DNA from: Clostridium sp. Marseille-P2415
Lineage (GTDB): Bacteria > Bacillota > Clostridia > Lachnospirales > Lachnospiraceae
DNA length: 64,000 nt
Assembly: GCF_900155545.1 (NCBI RefSeq)
Contig: NZ_LT732526.1
Location: 1,676,592 to 1,740,591, forward strand
Direction of reading: 5' to 3'
Shown: one piece after another, positions 17,225 through 25,924 of the stretch
Position numbering within the stretch: position 1 is the first letter of the stretch
Layout of the letters: each line of letters begins with the position of its first letter
Program-made: the position numbers and the translations under genes
The notes under the pieces: generated by a model
Seen by the model: the letters and a program-made list of their open reading frames with translations, nothing else
Told to the model about the DNA's origin: nothing
The model's database searches: none

Positions 17225-19135
17225 TTATTGTCTGATGCTTCTATCTTCCTTTAAAAGCTCAATCAAAGTGTCAAAGGAGGCTTCCCTGATGAGCCTTGAT
17301 ACCCCCTTCTGGCTAAGCAGAAGATTCATAGTGAGCTGATAGAAAGACTGAAGCTGTTCCTGCTCAGATTCCCCTATGGAAACAAGAAATACAACCTGAA
17401 CCTGATTTTTGTTCCAAAGAATGGGCCTCTCCAAAATCCCTACGCAAACAAAACTGTCCTTAGTCATCGTTTTATAAGGGTGGGGCAATGCCGTAAGATT
17501 TCCGAAGTCTGTCTGAGCAAGCGCTTCTCTTTTTAAGACCGCCTCATAAAATCCATCCGGTAAGTCTCTTACGGCGCTTATCCGGCGGCAAAGCTCCCTG
17601 ATTATCACCTCTTTGCTGTCCCCTTTCACATCCGCAAAAAAAAGGCTCTCATCATAAAACTCATACAAAAAACTTTTATTCCCCACGGTAAGTATTTTTT
17701 TCACGGACAATATCTCTCTGTCCTCAAGAAACTCCCGGACCGAAATAACCGGGACAGGCAGGGAAACGCTTAAAGGGACCGTAGTGAAAACATAATCCAC
17801 CTTATTAAAATCAAAATGCTGAAGCTCATGTGAATTGCAGGAATAAACATGATTCAGATATTTTGCAAACTCCTCCTGGTAGCGATAAGTCAAAAGCTGG
17901 GCACTGCCCTTTCCAGTAGCACATACGATGAGTATATTCTTTTTGCCGGTATTTCCCTTCTCCTGCTCAAGGACAAGTGCAAAAAGAAGAGCGAAAAAGC
18001 CTACCTCATCCTCTGATAAGCATTTTTGATAATGAGCCTTAAGAACGATACAGGCCTGCTCCGCAATGGCATAAGCAAGGGGATACTTCCTTTTTATTTC
18101 TTCCAGCAGGGGATTTTGGACCCCCATATCATAGCGAATCCTTATGTCCAGAGGTACCATATGCTGAGACATGGACAGGATCAGTTCCCTGTTATATCGG
18201 AAATCTATTTTGAAGCTGTCATATATGGATTGCAGCATTTCTTCAATAAGTCCCTCGATTCTTTTGGGGACTTTCAGGCCGGGTTCCGTATCGTCTCCCT
18301 CAACGATGCTTCTTTTCCCCGCCAGATGGATCGCCATATACTCGATCTCAGGCTCAGGAAAACAAATCCCCTGATAATTTCCCAGCTTTTTAGCAATATC
18401 CTGTGCAATAGCCATCTCTTTCTCTCCAAGGTTTACCGGAAAATCTTCGGTCTCCCCTGTCAGGCATAGCCCGCCTCTTATACGCTTTACCGCAATGTAT
18501 ATATGAAGGATCAGATTCTGAAATAAGACCTCAGACAGTCTGACCTTATGTTCACGGATGCAGCCGAGCACGATATCCCCGATGGCCTTCATCTCATCCG
18601 TACTTCTGCGTCCGTGTATGAACATATCCGGCTTCATAAGATAATTGGCAATACACAGCCTTTTATTAAATTCACCGCCTTCCGCTCTTATGCCGTAATG
18701 AGGCCTGCGCACGAGCCTGACATCATATTTGTTAAGCATCTCTTCAGCCTTTTTCAATTCACCTGTGAGGGTATTTCTTGATATAAATAAGAAATCGCTT
18801 AAATCATCCAGCTTGACATAATCCCTGCCATTCAGCAGACACGACAACAGATATTGGATTCGTTCCTCAGAAGACGCAGGCAATGTATTTTCAGTCATTG
18901 TCAAGGACTTTATAAACTCCTGATACAACGGAGCATTCGTGACCGCGATCCGGTATCCATGTCCCTGTTTGGATATGATACGGACACCGTGGGGTATAAG
19001 CTCTTTATCTAACTCCCTGACCCTTGCCCTGATGGTTTTTTCACTGAGCCCCATCTGTTTTCCCAGAACAGATGCCGTGATATAGCCATTCTCAGTAAGC
19101 TTGGAAAACAAAAGCTGCTGCCTCCTATCATTCAA
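17225..19135 (-). CDS. PRD-domain transcriptional regulator of PTS operon 2
   Basis: A 636-residue paralogue of the 4034-5932 regulator with the same order: HTH (LGKQMGLSEKTIRARVREL), second HTH, two PRDs, EIIB-like (ILIVCATGKGSAQLL) and EIIA-like (NLTALPHPYKTM) domains. The open frame reaches 19375, but the extra 80 residues match nothing in the family. The TTG at 19135, with AAAGGAGGTG eight bases upstream, gives the right length. It heads operon 2. A weak copy of the TTACCG palindrome lies at 19201-19220. Confidence 0.88.
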   Translation of the reverse strand: MNDRRQQLLFSKLTENGYITASVLGKQMGLSEKTIRARVRELDKELIPHGVRIISKQGHGYRIAVTNAPLYQEFIKSLTMTENTLPASSEERIQYLLSCLLNGRDYVKLDDLSDFLFISRNTLTGELKKAEEMLNKYDVRLVRRPHYGIRAEGGEFNKRLCIANYLMKPDMFIHGRRSTDEMKAIGDIVLGCIREHKVRLSEVLFQNLILHIYIAVKRIRGGLCLTGETEDFPVNLGEKEMAIAQDIAKKLGNYQGICFPEPEIEYMAIHLAGKRSIVEGDDTEPGLKVPKRIEGLIEEMLQSIYDSFKIDFRYNRELILSMSQHMVPLDIRIRYDMGVQNPLLEEIKRKYPLAYAIAEQACIVLKAHYQKCLSEDEVGFFALLFALVLEQEKGNTGKKNILIVCATGKGSAQLLTYRYQEEFAKYLNHVYSCNSHELQHFDFNKVDYVFTTVPLSVSLPVPVISVREFLEDREILSVKKILTVGNKSFLYEFYDESLFFADVKGDSKEVIIRELCRRISAVRDLPDGFYEAVLKREALAQTDFGNLTALPHPYKTMTKDSFVCVGILERPILWNKNQVQVVFLVSIGESEQEQLQSFYQLTMNLLLSQKGVSRLIREASFDTLIELLKEDRSIRQ

Positions 19136-19200
19136 ATCCGCCACCTCCTTTGGGGTAATTTCATTATAGCATGGACATATTTTAACTCCACCAAGGAATC

Positions 19201-19220
19201 TTCCGCAGCCATTACGGTAA
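19201..19220. promoter_or_regulatory. putative PRD-regulator operator, site C (imperfect)
   Basis: TTCCGC and ACGGTAA arms flank a short spacer, about 66 bases upstream of the TTG start. It matches the palindromes at 5994-6021 and 4003-4023 well in one arm only. A TATAAT-like -10 (CTATAATG) without a clear -35 lies between it and the gene, consistent with an activated promoter. Confidence 0.45.
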
Positions 19221-19354
19221 TTTCGTGTTGAAAAACTTCTAATCCTCCTACACTGCATTATCTTTTCAGCTAATCTTATTTGGCTATCTTCACCATTAAG
19301 ATATTTTCTTATTCCTAAAATCTTTTTATCCGGAGTTATATTTTTCAATACAAA

Positions 19355-19413
19355 ATGCTCCCTTCCAGGTGGCAAGTATTTATTATTACACTTGTCTGCC
19401 CAGATGGGAGCAT
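19355..19413 (-). terminator. long hairpin after the mannose-type PTS operon
   Basis: ATGCTCCC and GGGAGCAT close a stem with further pairing (ACAAGT/ACTTG) around an AT-rich loop. The minus-strand flank is TTTTGTATT. It follows the EIIA stop (19439) and probably ends operon 4. The remaining 19136-19438 sequence holds only this, site C and a weak promoter. Confidence 0.65.
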
Positions 19414-19438
19414 ATCAAACAAATCCTTCATCTGAATC

Positions 19439-19861
19439 TTACTCATCCAGCTCCATATCATCCGATTTAACTACTATATGGCGCATAATCTGACTACGTC
19501 CGGACTCTATAACATGCCCAACAAAATCCTCGCCCGTCTCCTGTAAACGCCCCATAAGTGCTTCCAGCACCATCGGAAAATTTGTGCCTCCGATAACTTC
19601 AATGTTTCTGTCCGATTCCATCTTGATCTCGCTGGAGATATTGAACGGGCTTCCGCCAACAAGATCACAGAAAATTAATATGGTTTCGCACTCTTTTAAA
19701 TTCTGTACAGCACCCTCAAGTTTATTTTTAAGAACTGCCGGCGTACATAATGCAGTAAAATCCACAGGTATAAAACACTCCGGAGCACCAAAAAGCAGTT
19801 CAAGCCCGCTGCTGATTCCAGCAGCAAAGTTACCATGTCCCGTAACGATGATTCCAATCAT
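19439..19861 (-). CDS. PTS EIIA, mannose family
   Basis: A 140-residue protein with the mannose-family EIIA fold. H9 in VTGHGNFAAGISSGL is the phosphorylated residue, and FCDLVGGSPFNIS is the usual second block. It is the last gene of the EIIC-EIID-sulfatase-EIIB-EIIA operon. Aga-type PTS systems of this family import amino sugars and glycosaminoglycan disaccharides, which fits the sulfatase, but the substrate is inferred. Confidence 0.93.
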   Translation of the reverse strand: MIGIIVTGHGNFAAGISSGLELLFGAPECFIPVDFTALCTPAVLKNKLEGAVQNLKECETILIFCDLVGGSPFNISSEIKMESDRNIEVIGGTNFPMVLEALMGRLQETGEDFVGHVIESGRSQIMRHIVVKSDDMELDE

Positions 19862-19876
19862 AATGAAATACTCTCC

Positions 19877-20350
19877 TTATAATAATGTAATAAAATCGAT
19901 TACCGGATCGCTTGGCACCATGCATGCTGTGAATTTTACCCCTTTATGAGCCAGATACTTAAAATCCTGCTCATCCTGTCCGGTAATATATACCGTATCT
20001 TTGACCTGTCTGGCCCCACTTTTCTTTGCCATATTACCAACATTAACTTCAGAAAATTCATAACCGGCATCATACAGCTCTTTTAATGTTTCGGGAGACT
20101 TTACTACAATAAAAATCTTCTCCCCTTCATATTTTCTGTTTTTTAGATTTTCACAAGCTTTCCCCACAGACAACACTGATAATTTGCAGCTCTGAGGACA
20201 TGCCATTTTTAAAGCTGATTTCTGAATATCACTCTTCACAGCTGCATTATCAATTACCATAATACGATTCGCCCCTAATGTTCTGGTCCATACAGCAGCT
20301 ACCTGTCCATGAATCAATCTTTCATCAATCCGTATATTAACAATCTCCAT
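19877..20350 (-). CDS. PTS EIIB, mannose family
   Basis: A 157-residue phosphocarrier. H14 in RIDERLIHGQVAAVW is the phosphorylated histidine. Length and the NVGNMAKKSGARQV block are standard. It lies downstream of a sulfatase inserted between the membrane (EIIC/EIID) and soluble (EIIA/EIIB) parts of the system, an unusual gene order. Confidence 0.93.
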   Translation of the reverse strand: MEIVNIRIDERLIHGQVAAVWTRTLGANRIMVIDNAAVKSDIQKSALKMACPQSCKLSVLSVGKACENLKNRKYEGEKIFIVVKSPETLKELYDAGYEFSEVNVGNMAKKSGARQVKDTVYITGQDEQDFKYLAHKGVKFTACMVPSDPVIDFITLL

Positions 20351-20376
20351 TCATAATACCTTCCCTTTCTTTTTAT

Positions 20377-21741
20377 TTACTTAATTCCTAAGCTTATATA
20401 ATCATCAGGATTTTTAGAGCTCGCTTTTTGACACTCTTTCTTATTCACCTTCCAATTTTTCTGAATTCCCGGATGCCCCTGAAGAAGAAAATCTCCTGTT
20501 TTTTTCATTTGAGCGTCTAATCTTTGCTTTAAGTCCTCCCGTATTTCTGCATACTTTTCATCATCGGCAAGATTATTGCGTTCTCCCGGATCATAAATTA
20601 AATCATATAAGCCTTCCTCATATTTTGTCTGCTGTTCCAGATCATGATCCATATAATAATCTTTCATTTGGGATTCATCAATATTAGATTTATTAATCTT
20701 CAAATAATCCTGATCGTAATACCGGATATATTTGTACCATTCTGTACGAATGCATCTGGCAGGCTCGTAAGACGTGTGGAAATTAATCTCCGCATAAACC
20801 TCATCTCTGCTCTTTCGGTTCGGATCAATAAAACGGTCAGCAAACGAAACTCCCTCCAGATACTCCGGCTTTTCTAAATCAAGCAAATCGCAAAGAGTCG
20901 GGAATAAATCCACTTGAGAAATCAGTGCTTCTGATACCGCTCCATTCGCCGGACTGCCCGGCACTCTCATAATGAAGCTCACACCGATACCGGAATCAAA
21001 CAATGTACATTTACAATATGGAGCCGCTATTCCATGGTCTGTTGTAAACAAAATAATCGTATCTTCCATGAGTCCCGTTTGCCTGATTGTATCCAAAACC
21101 TGCCCCAGGCATTCATCCGCTGATTTTAAACTCGTTAAATATCTTGCATAATCATGTCTTGTTTCTGGATTATTATGGATTGGATATGGCGGAACCGCCG
21201 CTCCCTCATTGATTTCTGCATCAATCACATCAGGAAAGACTCTGTGTGTCGAAAACATTCCATAGGATAAAAAAAATGGCTTTTCATCATCATAATGCTT
21301 GATCCATTCGCAAACCTTCCTTGCATTCTTCTTATCCCAATATATCAGGTCTTCATCCCGGATCCCTGCATTTGATTCAGTTAAAACTTCCTGATATCCT
21401 ATTTTATTACCATTTTCTTCTATATCTAAATACCAGCCGGATTCGTGTTGTATTCCGCACAGTGCCGTACGATAGTCATTCCGGTTCAGAAATTGAACCA
21501 GATGTTTTGAATAATCAATAGAAAAACCTCTCTGAGTCAGTCCAAGCATTCCATTCTGATGCGGATACATTCCTGTCAGCATAGCTGCTCTGCTGGGAGA
21601 ACACGTCGGCCCTGCGCAATAACAGTTCTCAAAAGTCAGAGAATCTTCTGCAAATTTCTCCAAATTAGGCGTTACTGTTCTGTACCCATAAGGGCTTACA
21701 ATTCTCCCGGAATCATGAGTATGTATATAAACTATATTCAT
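20377..21741 (-). CDS. cysteine-type sulfatase (S1 family)
   Basis: A 454-residue cytosolic sulfatase. The formylglycine precursor is C47 in CSPSRAAMLTGMYPHQ, the canonical CxPSR-LTG motif. HTHDSGR near the N-terminus replaces the common DD pair, as in heparan-type N-sulfatase relatives. LFTTDHGIAAPYCKCTLFDSG carries the Asp-His ligands and the Lys. It sits inside the mannose-type PTS operon. Similarity to N-sulfoglucosamine sulfohydrolase-like S1 members is my impression from motif style only. Confidence 0.9.
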   Translation of the reverse strand: MNIVYIHTHDSGRIVSPYGYRTVTPNLEKFAEDSLTFENCYCAGPTCSPSRAAMLTGMYPHQNGMLGLTQRGFSIDYSKHLVQFLNRNDYRTALCGIQHESGWYLDIEENGNKIGYQEVLTESNAGIRDEDLIYWDKKNARKVCEWIKHYDDEKPFFLSYGMFSTHRVFPDVIDAEINEGAAVPPYPIHNNPETRHDYARYLTSLKSADECLGQVLDTIRQTGLMEDTIILFTTDHGIAAPYCKCTLFDSGIGVSFIMRVPGSPANGAVSEALISQVDLFPTLCDLLDLEKPEYLEGVSFADRFIDPNRKSRDEVYAEINFHTSYEPARCIRTEWYKYIRYYDQDYLKINKSNIDESQMKDYYMDHDLEQQTKYEEGLYDLIYDPGERNNLADDEKYAEIREDLKQRLDAQMKKTGDFLLQGHPGIQKNWKVNKKECQKASSKNPDDYISLGIK

Positions 21742-21767
21742 GTCATTACACTCCTTACTTAAACACC

Positions 21768-21812
21768 TGGTCCGATATGCACATTGATGAAGTTACTATG
21801 CATATCGGACCA
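21768..21812 (-). terminator. intra-operon hairpin between EIID and sulfatase
   Basis: Perfect 14-base arms (TGGTCCGATATGCA and TGCATATCGGACCA) around a 17-base loop, between the EIID stop (21838) and the sulfatase start (21741). No T tract follows on the minus strand, so mRNA stabilisation or processing is more likely than full termination. Confidence 0.65.
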
Positions 21813-21837
21813 AAGCTTTCTATAATCCATTCCTCAA

Positions 21838-22650
21838 TTACATAACTCCAAGAAGCACCATAACAAATGCAATTCCAAGAATCAGAAGAATAATCTTATT
21901 AGCTGACCATTTCTTTTTATCTGCTACATACCAGCACAGAACCGTCAGCAGCATTGGCAATAATCCCGGCATAATCTTGTCCAGAACGCTTGTCTGCAAT
22001 GCAACTACCATATCTCCGGATGTAAAAGCAAATTTTACAGGTGCAGCTACCGTCGTAGAAGCAACACCGCCAATAACGATCAGGCCAACAATATTGAGTG
22101 CTGTCATTATTTTTTCTTTTACTTCCTGATTTAAGAATACTTTTACAATATCCAGTCCCAGATGATACCCCTTTACAAACATAAAATATTTTAAAGGGAT
22201 GACCGTCAAACACCAGGTCAGCAGAAAGAACAATGGACCTACCGGTGAACCATCAGCCGCAAGGCCAATACCAATACTTAAGAGAATAGGATTATATGTC
22301 CCGCACAGAATTGAATCACCAATACCCGCAAAAGGACCCATAAGTGCACTTTTGGTATTTACAATCATCTCAGCGTCTACATTGCCATTTTCAACCTTGG
22401 CTTCTTCTAATGCAAGTGTTACACCCGGAATAACCGATCCCAATTGCGGTTCCGTATTAAAAAATGTCATATTTCTGGTCAATGCATCTGACAATCCTTC
22501 TCTGTCGTCTCCATACATTTTTTTCAAAGCTTTTGCCAGACTATGACAAAAACCGCAGCCCATCATACGCTCATAATTATGAGAGCTCTGATGAAAGAAG
22601 AGCCAGATCCATGCAGCATGTGATACATCTTTTTTTGTCAGTTTACTCAT
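21838..22650 (-). CDS. PTS EIID, mannose family
   Basis: A 270-residue membrane component that begins with KLTKKDVSHAAWIWLFFHQSSHNYERMMGCGF, with the AWxW..F.QxSxNYERMQ-like block of EIID. Several hydrophobic segments lie in the C-terminal half. The ATG at 22650 overlaps the EIIC stop and has GAGGGGG at usable spacing; the upstream ATG at 22659 touches that site directly. With EIIC it forms the sugar channel. Confidence 0.92.
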   Translation of the reverse strand: MSKLTKKDVSHAAWIWLFFHQSSHNYERMMGCGFCHSLAKALKKMYGDDREGLSDALTRNMTFFNTEPQLGSVIPGVTLALEEAKVENGNVDAEMIVNTKSALMGPFAGIGDSILCGTYNPILLSIGIGLAADGSPVGPLFFLLTWCLTVIPLKYFMFVKGYHLGLDIVKVFLNQEVKEKIMTALNIVGLIVIGGVASTTVAAPVKFAFTSGDMVVALQTSVLDKIMPGLLPMLLTVLCWYVADKKKWSANKIILLILGIAFVMVLLGVM

Positions 22651-23443
22651 CGTATTCATCCCCCTCAGCTATGGAATCTGCACCGGCGACCGCAATTGTG
22701 TTTCCCTTTCTCATTATAAACAGCAATGCAATTGCAACAGCAATCAAAACAAGTGATGTTGTGGTCATTCCTGTATTAACCATCAAAACCCATCCCAGTA
22801 AAAACAGCATAATCATCCAACGCTCTGAAATAATCTGTTTCAGCAAAAGCGCAAATCCCAATGCAGGCAGCATCTTTCCGCCAATCTGCAGAAAATGAAG
22901 AACAAATTCCGGCAGAGCTGCCAATAATTTTTCTGCAAACGGCGCTCCAAAATAACAGATAACTGCTACCAGGAAAAACCGTTCCAGGAAGGACGGCAGC
23001 GTTCCCATTATGTTCATGAGGCAAATTTTATCAGCATTTCCTTCTGCTGCATACTTATCCGCGCGGTGTGAAAAGTATGACTGAACTGTCATGGTAAAGT
23101 TATGCAATGCCACACCTAAACTCCCCAGCGGAATTGCCAATGCAATTGCAGTTTCCGGACCGCCGCCTGCGGCCATTGCCAGCGGTATCCCAATATATGC
23201 CGCCAAATTTAAGTCCGAAGGAACAGCGCCGCCAGGAGTGATCTGTCCGATAAAAATTGCCTGTACTGCTATTCCGCACAAAATGCCGGTTGTAACATCC
23301 CCCATAATAAAACCAACAATCATACCCGCTGCCAACGGACGGCCAATCCCATACCAGCCACCCGTTGTGCCAAAAAGCCACGGTACCTGATTACGCCCCA
23401 GGTAAGCGAACAACCCAATCAATAGTGCCTGCCATAACTCCAT
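22643..23443 (-). CDS. PTS EIIC, mannose family
   Basis: A 266-residue polytopic protein starting MELWQALLIGLFAYLGRNQVPWLFG, with GQITPGGAVPSDLNLAAYIGIPLA, the conserved mannose-family EIIC loop. The start at 23443 has AAGGAGG upstream; the frame is open to 23497. It is the first gene of operon 4 and sits behind a clear minus-strand promoter. Confidence 0.92.
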   Translation of the reverse strand: MELWQALLIGLFAYLGRNQVPWLFGTTGGWYGIGRPLAAGMIVGFIMGDVTTGILCGIAVQAIFIGQITPGGAVPSDLNLAAYIGIPLAMAAGGGPETAIALAIPLGSLGVALHNFTMTVQSYFSHRADKYAAEGNADKICLMNIMGTLPSFLERFFLVAVICYFGAPFAEKLLAALPEFVLHFLQIGGKMLPALGFALLLKQIISERWMIMLFLLGWVLMVNTGMTTTSLVLIAVAIALLFIMRKGNTIAVAGADSIAEGDEYDE

Positions 23444-23486
23444 ACTGCTACCTCCTTGTATTATTAAGTACATTTTCTTGTCAGTA

Positions 23487-23515
23487 TGATAATACATTTA
23501 AAATCATTTGTCAAT
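23487..23515 (-). promoter_or_regulatory. promoter of the mannose-type PTS operon
   Basis: On the minus strand TTGACA (23510-23515), a 17-base spacer and TATCAT (23487-23492) form a near-consensus sigma-A promoter. The -10 region overlaps GTAT-TATC-ATAC, an AT-rich palindrome similar to the one at the regulator promoter (23608-23620), suggesting GntR repression. Confidence 0.7.
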
Positions 23516-23587
23516 ACCTTTGCTACTTTTCTACAAATATTTTACTGCTTTCTTTTTTAATTTGTACTATTTTTATTATTTCATTTC

Positions 23588-23620
23588 TTGTGTTATATTA
23601 GAATTTGTTGTATAATACAA
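23588..23620 (+). promoter_or_regulatory. promoter and palindromic operator of the GntR gene
   Basis: TTGTGT (23588-23593), a 17-base spacer and TATAAT (23611-23616) form the promoter. The -10 lies inside the perfect palindrome TTGTAT-A-ATACAA (23608-23620), the kind of site bound by GntR/UTRA regulators. Autoregulation is inferred. Confidence 0.7.
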
Positions 23621-23658
23621 ATAATACATTTATATGGATATAAAGGAAAGGTGTATGT

Positions 23659-24372
23659 ATGGCCCCGAAAAAAACTCCCCAATACAAACAAATAGAAAAC
23701 GAGTTATTAAATCAAATTCGTCTGGGATACTATAAAAAAGGGGATTTAATTCCAACAGAAATGGAATTTGCAGAAAAATATAATGTATCCCGGGTAACGA
23801 TCCGAAAAGCAATGGATAAGCTTGTTAACCTTGGATTGCTCCGCCGGGTTTCCGGAGTCGGAACTTTTGTTCAGGAACAGGTAACAAAAGAAAAATTCCC
23901 GCAATTAATGGGGTTTACTGAGGAAATTATAAATATGGGGTTAACTCCACGTACGATTGTTACTGCATTTCAGGTTCTGTCAGCCCCCATCAACATTGCC
24001 CGCATTTTGAACTTGAAAGAGGGGGACCCCATATATTATTTCAAACGGGAACGGTACGCGAACGAAGATTTATTTTTACTGGAGACCTCCTATATGTCCG
24101 TTACGCAGAATCCTGAAATGTCTATCCAAATCCTTCAGGGATCCAAATATCAATATTTTGAAAAAGTACGCGGTGAAAAGATATCTTACAACGAACATAT
24201 TATTACCGCCATTCATCCTTCTTCCGAAACCGCTAAGCTTTTCCGCATTTCAGAAGATACTCCAATAATCAAAGTTGCCAACATAACCCATTTGAGAAAC
24301 GGAAATATATTGGATTATACGGAACAGATTCATAATTCTCCAAAATTCCAATTGCATTATATCAAACAATAA
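23659..24372 (+). CDS. GntR-family regulator, HutC/UTRA subfamily
   Basis: A 237-residue regulator. The N-terminal winged helix (about 1-75) contains IPTEMEFAEKYNVSRVTIRKAMDKL. The UTRA effector domain (about 90-235) contains ARILNLKEGDPIYYFKRERY and the typical YTEQIHNSPKFQLHY end. It is divergent from operon 4 and probably senses a phosphorylated amino sugar produced by it. The start follows AAAGGAAAGG. Confidence 0.92.
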   Translation: MAPKKTPQYKQIENELLNQIRLGYYKKGDLIPTEMEFAEKYNVSRVTIRKAMDKLVNLGLLRRVSGVGTFVQEQVTKEKFPQLMGFTEEIINMGLTPRTIVTAFQVLSAPINIARILNLKEGDPIYYFKRERYANEDLFLLETSYMSVTQNPEMSIQILQGSKYQYFEKVRGEKISYNEHIITAIHPSSETAKLFRISEDTPIIKVANITHLRNGNILDYTEQIHNSPKFQLHYIKQ

Positions 24373-24394
24373 CCGCTGCTTATGATAAAATGAA

Positions 24395-24419
24395 GGGCAG
24401 CCGTATGAAACGGCTGCCC
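24395..24419. terminator. bidirectional terminator between GntR gene and sulfatase
   Basis: GGGCAGCCG and CGGCTGCCC form a 9-bp GC-rich stem with a 7-base loop between two convergent genes. The minus-strand flank TTCATTTTATC is T-rich. Confidence 0.75.
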
Positions 24420-24434
24420 CTCTCCAATTTACCT

Positions 24435-25907
24435 TCAAAAATTCATTTCCTTAAGCCCCAGCCGCACATACTGCTCCTGAGGCGCATCATTCTCTTCCAT
24501 CAGCCGGATCATATGCAGAACCATCCTCTGCTCCACTTCTGAATTGTGAATTGGCGCCAGCTGCTCCGGATCCTGCTGCAGATCATACAGTACGGTTCCC
24601 AGCGTCTGTTTCACCGATGTATCACCCGAACCGTCTTCCACCGAATCAATCTGCATCACCGGAGTGCCCTTTGTAAAAGGAAATCCCGGATGCCATTTCA
24701 TAGTCTTCATCTCTTCAGCAGAAAACCGGCAGCGCATATGAGTCGGCATCTGAGTATAATTGTAAAGCGGCTTGTTATCCGGTACCGGACTCCGCATATA
24801 AACATAATGGCCGTCCGTAATATTTACCTGGGCTCCATGCATGCCAAACAGCACATATTCCCGAACCGGCTCATCCCTCAGGACGACCGGCTCCAGATTA
24901 TACCCCTGCATGTCCTTTGCCGGTCCGATTCCAAAGAAATCCAGCAGTGTTACCGGCACATCTATGCCCTGTACCAGCGATTTTCTCCGCTCGTTCCGGA
25001 CTCCATAACGGGGATCCCAGAGAAACATGGGGATATGAACTGTCTCATTATACCATGGATGCACGCTTTTAGCCCATAGGTCGTGCTCTCCCAGCAGGAA
25101 TCCGTGGTCGGTATTTACTACCACCATGGTATCTTTCCACATATCGTTTTCATCCATAAAATCCAGGAATTTTCCCAAATACTCATCGCACATAGACAAC
25201 AGAGCCGCATACTCATACCGGCAATGTTCCACCTGTTCCCTTGTCTCCTGTACCTCCCGGTATTCCGGCCAGTCAAACTGCGGACCGTCATATTCGTGGG
25301 GATACAGCTTTTTATATTTCTCCGTTGTATAAAACGGCTCATGGGGATCAAAACATTCCCAGTGCAAAAACCAGTTATCTTCCTCTCTGTTTTTCTCCAG
25401 GAATTCCAATCCCAGCCGGAATACTTCAGCCAGAGGCTGTTTTTCCTCACATTCCATATAAGCCCGGTTCACCAGATCCTGCCTCCACATCCGGCCCAGA
25501 TGCTCCGGAACTGCAGGGTCTTTCACCCGGCCTTTCCAGCAGTCGCCTTCCTGCCCCCGGACGATCTCCCAGGAATTGTACCGGTTGTGGTAAGTAGCTC
25601 CGCCGTCTTCCCAGTAATGCTGATGGTCGCTGATCATATGGGTATAAATCCCATGCTCCCGCAGCATTTCCGGCATCGAATCGTCAAACGGCTCCAGCGG
25701 CCCCCAGCCCCGGTGCAGAAAATTATAACGGCCGGTGTGCAGCTCCCTTCTGGCCGGCATACAGGGCAGACTGCCCGCATAGCAGTTATCAAACCTAACG
25801 GTCTTTTCCGCCAGCCGCTTAAAATTCGGAGTCTTCGTCCAGTCACAGCCATATGGCTCCAGCATCCTGCGGTTGAGGGTGTCAAACATTAACATGATTG
25901 CTCTCAT
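24435..25907 (-). CDS. cysteine-type sulfatase linked to an ABC importer
   Basis: A 490-residue cytosolic sulfatase, close paralogue of 9667-11139 along its length. The formylglycine precursor is C49 in CMPARRELHTGR, again with alanine at +3. DPHEPFYTTEKY and VVNTDHGFLLGEHDLWAKS carry further active-site residues. Start is the ATG at 25907 with AGGAAGGAA upstream, only 17 bases past the ABC ATPase stop, so it is the sixth gene of the ABC operon. This suggests that the importer brings in a sulfate ester which this enzyme hydrolyses inside the cell. Confidence 0.92.
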   Translation of the reverse strand: MRAIMLMFDTLNRRMLEPYGCDWTKTPNFKRLAEKTVRFDNCYAGSLPCMPARRELHTGRYNFLHRGWGPLEPFDDSMPEMLREHGIYTHMISDHQHYWEDGGATYHNRYNSWEIVRGQEGDCWKGRVKDPAVPEHLGRMWRQDLVNRAYMECEEKQPLAEVFRLGLEFLEKNREEDNWFLHWECFDPHEPFYTTEKYKKLYPHEYDGPQFDWPEYREVQETREQVEHCRYEYAALLSMCDEYLGKFLDFMDENDMWKDTMVVVNTDHGFLLGEHDLWAKSVHPWYNETVHIPMFLWDPRYGVRNERRKSLVQGIDVPVTLLDFFGIGPAKDMQGYNLEPVVLRDEPVREYVLFGMHGAQVNITDGHYVYMRSPVPDNKPLYNYTQMPTHMRCRFSAEEMKTMKWHPGFPFTKGTPVMQIDSVEDGSGDTSVKQTLGTVLYDLQQDPEQLAPIHNSEVEQRMVLHMIRLMEENDAPQEQYVRLGLKEMNF

Positions 25908-25924
25908 TTTACATTCCTTCCTGC

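Noticed and set aside
19136..19375. N-terminal extension of the second PRD regulator
   Set aside because: The extra 80 residues have no family match, contain the promoter-like region and operator site C, and the TTG at 19135 has a far better ribosome site.
25083..25892. Plus-strand 269-residue frame opposite the sulfatase
   Set aside because: It lies wholly antisense to the sulfatase gene, whose catalytic motifs are intact; no start signal or family resemblance.
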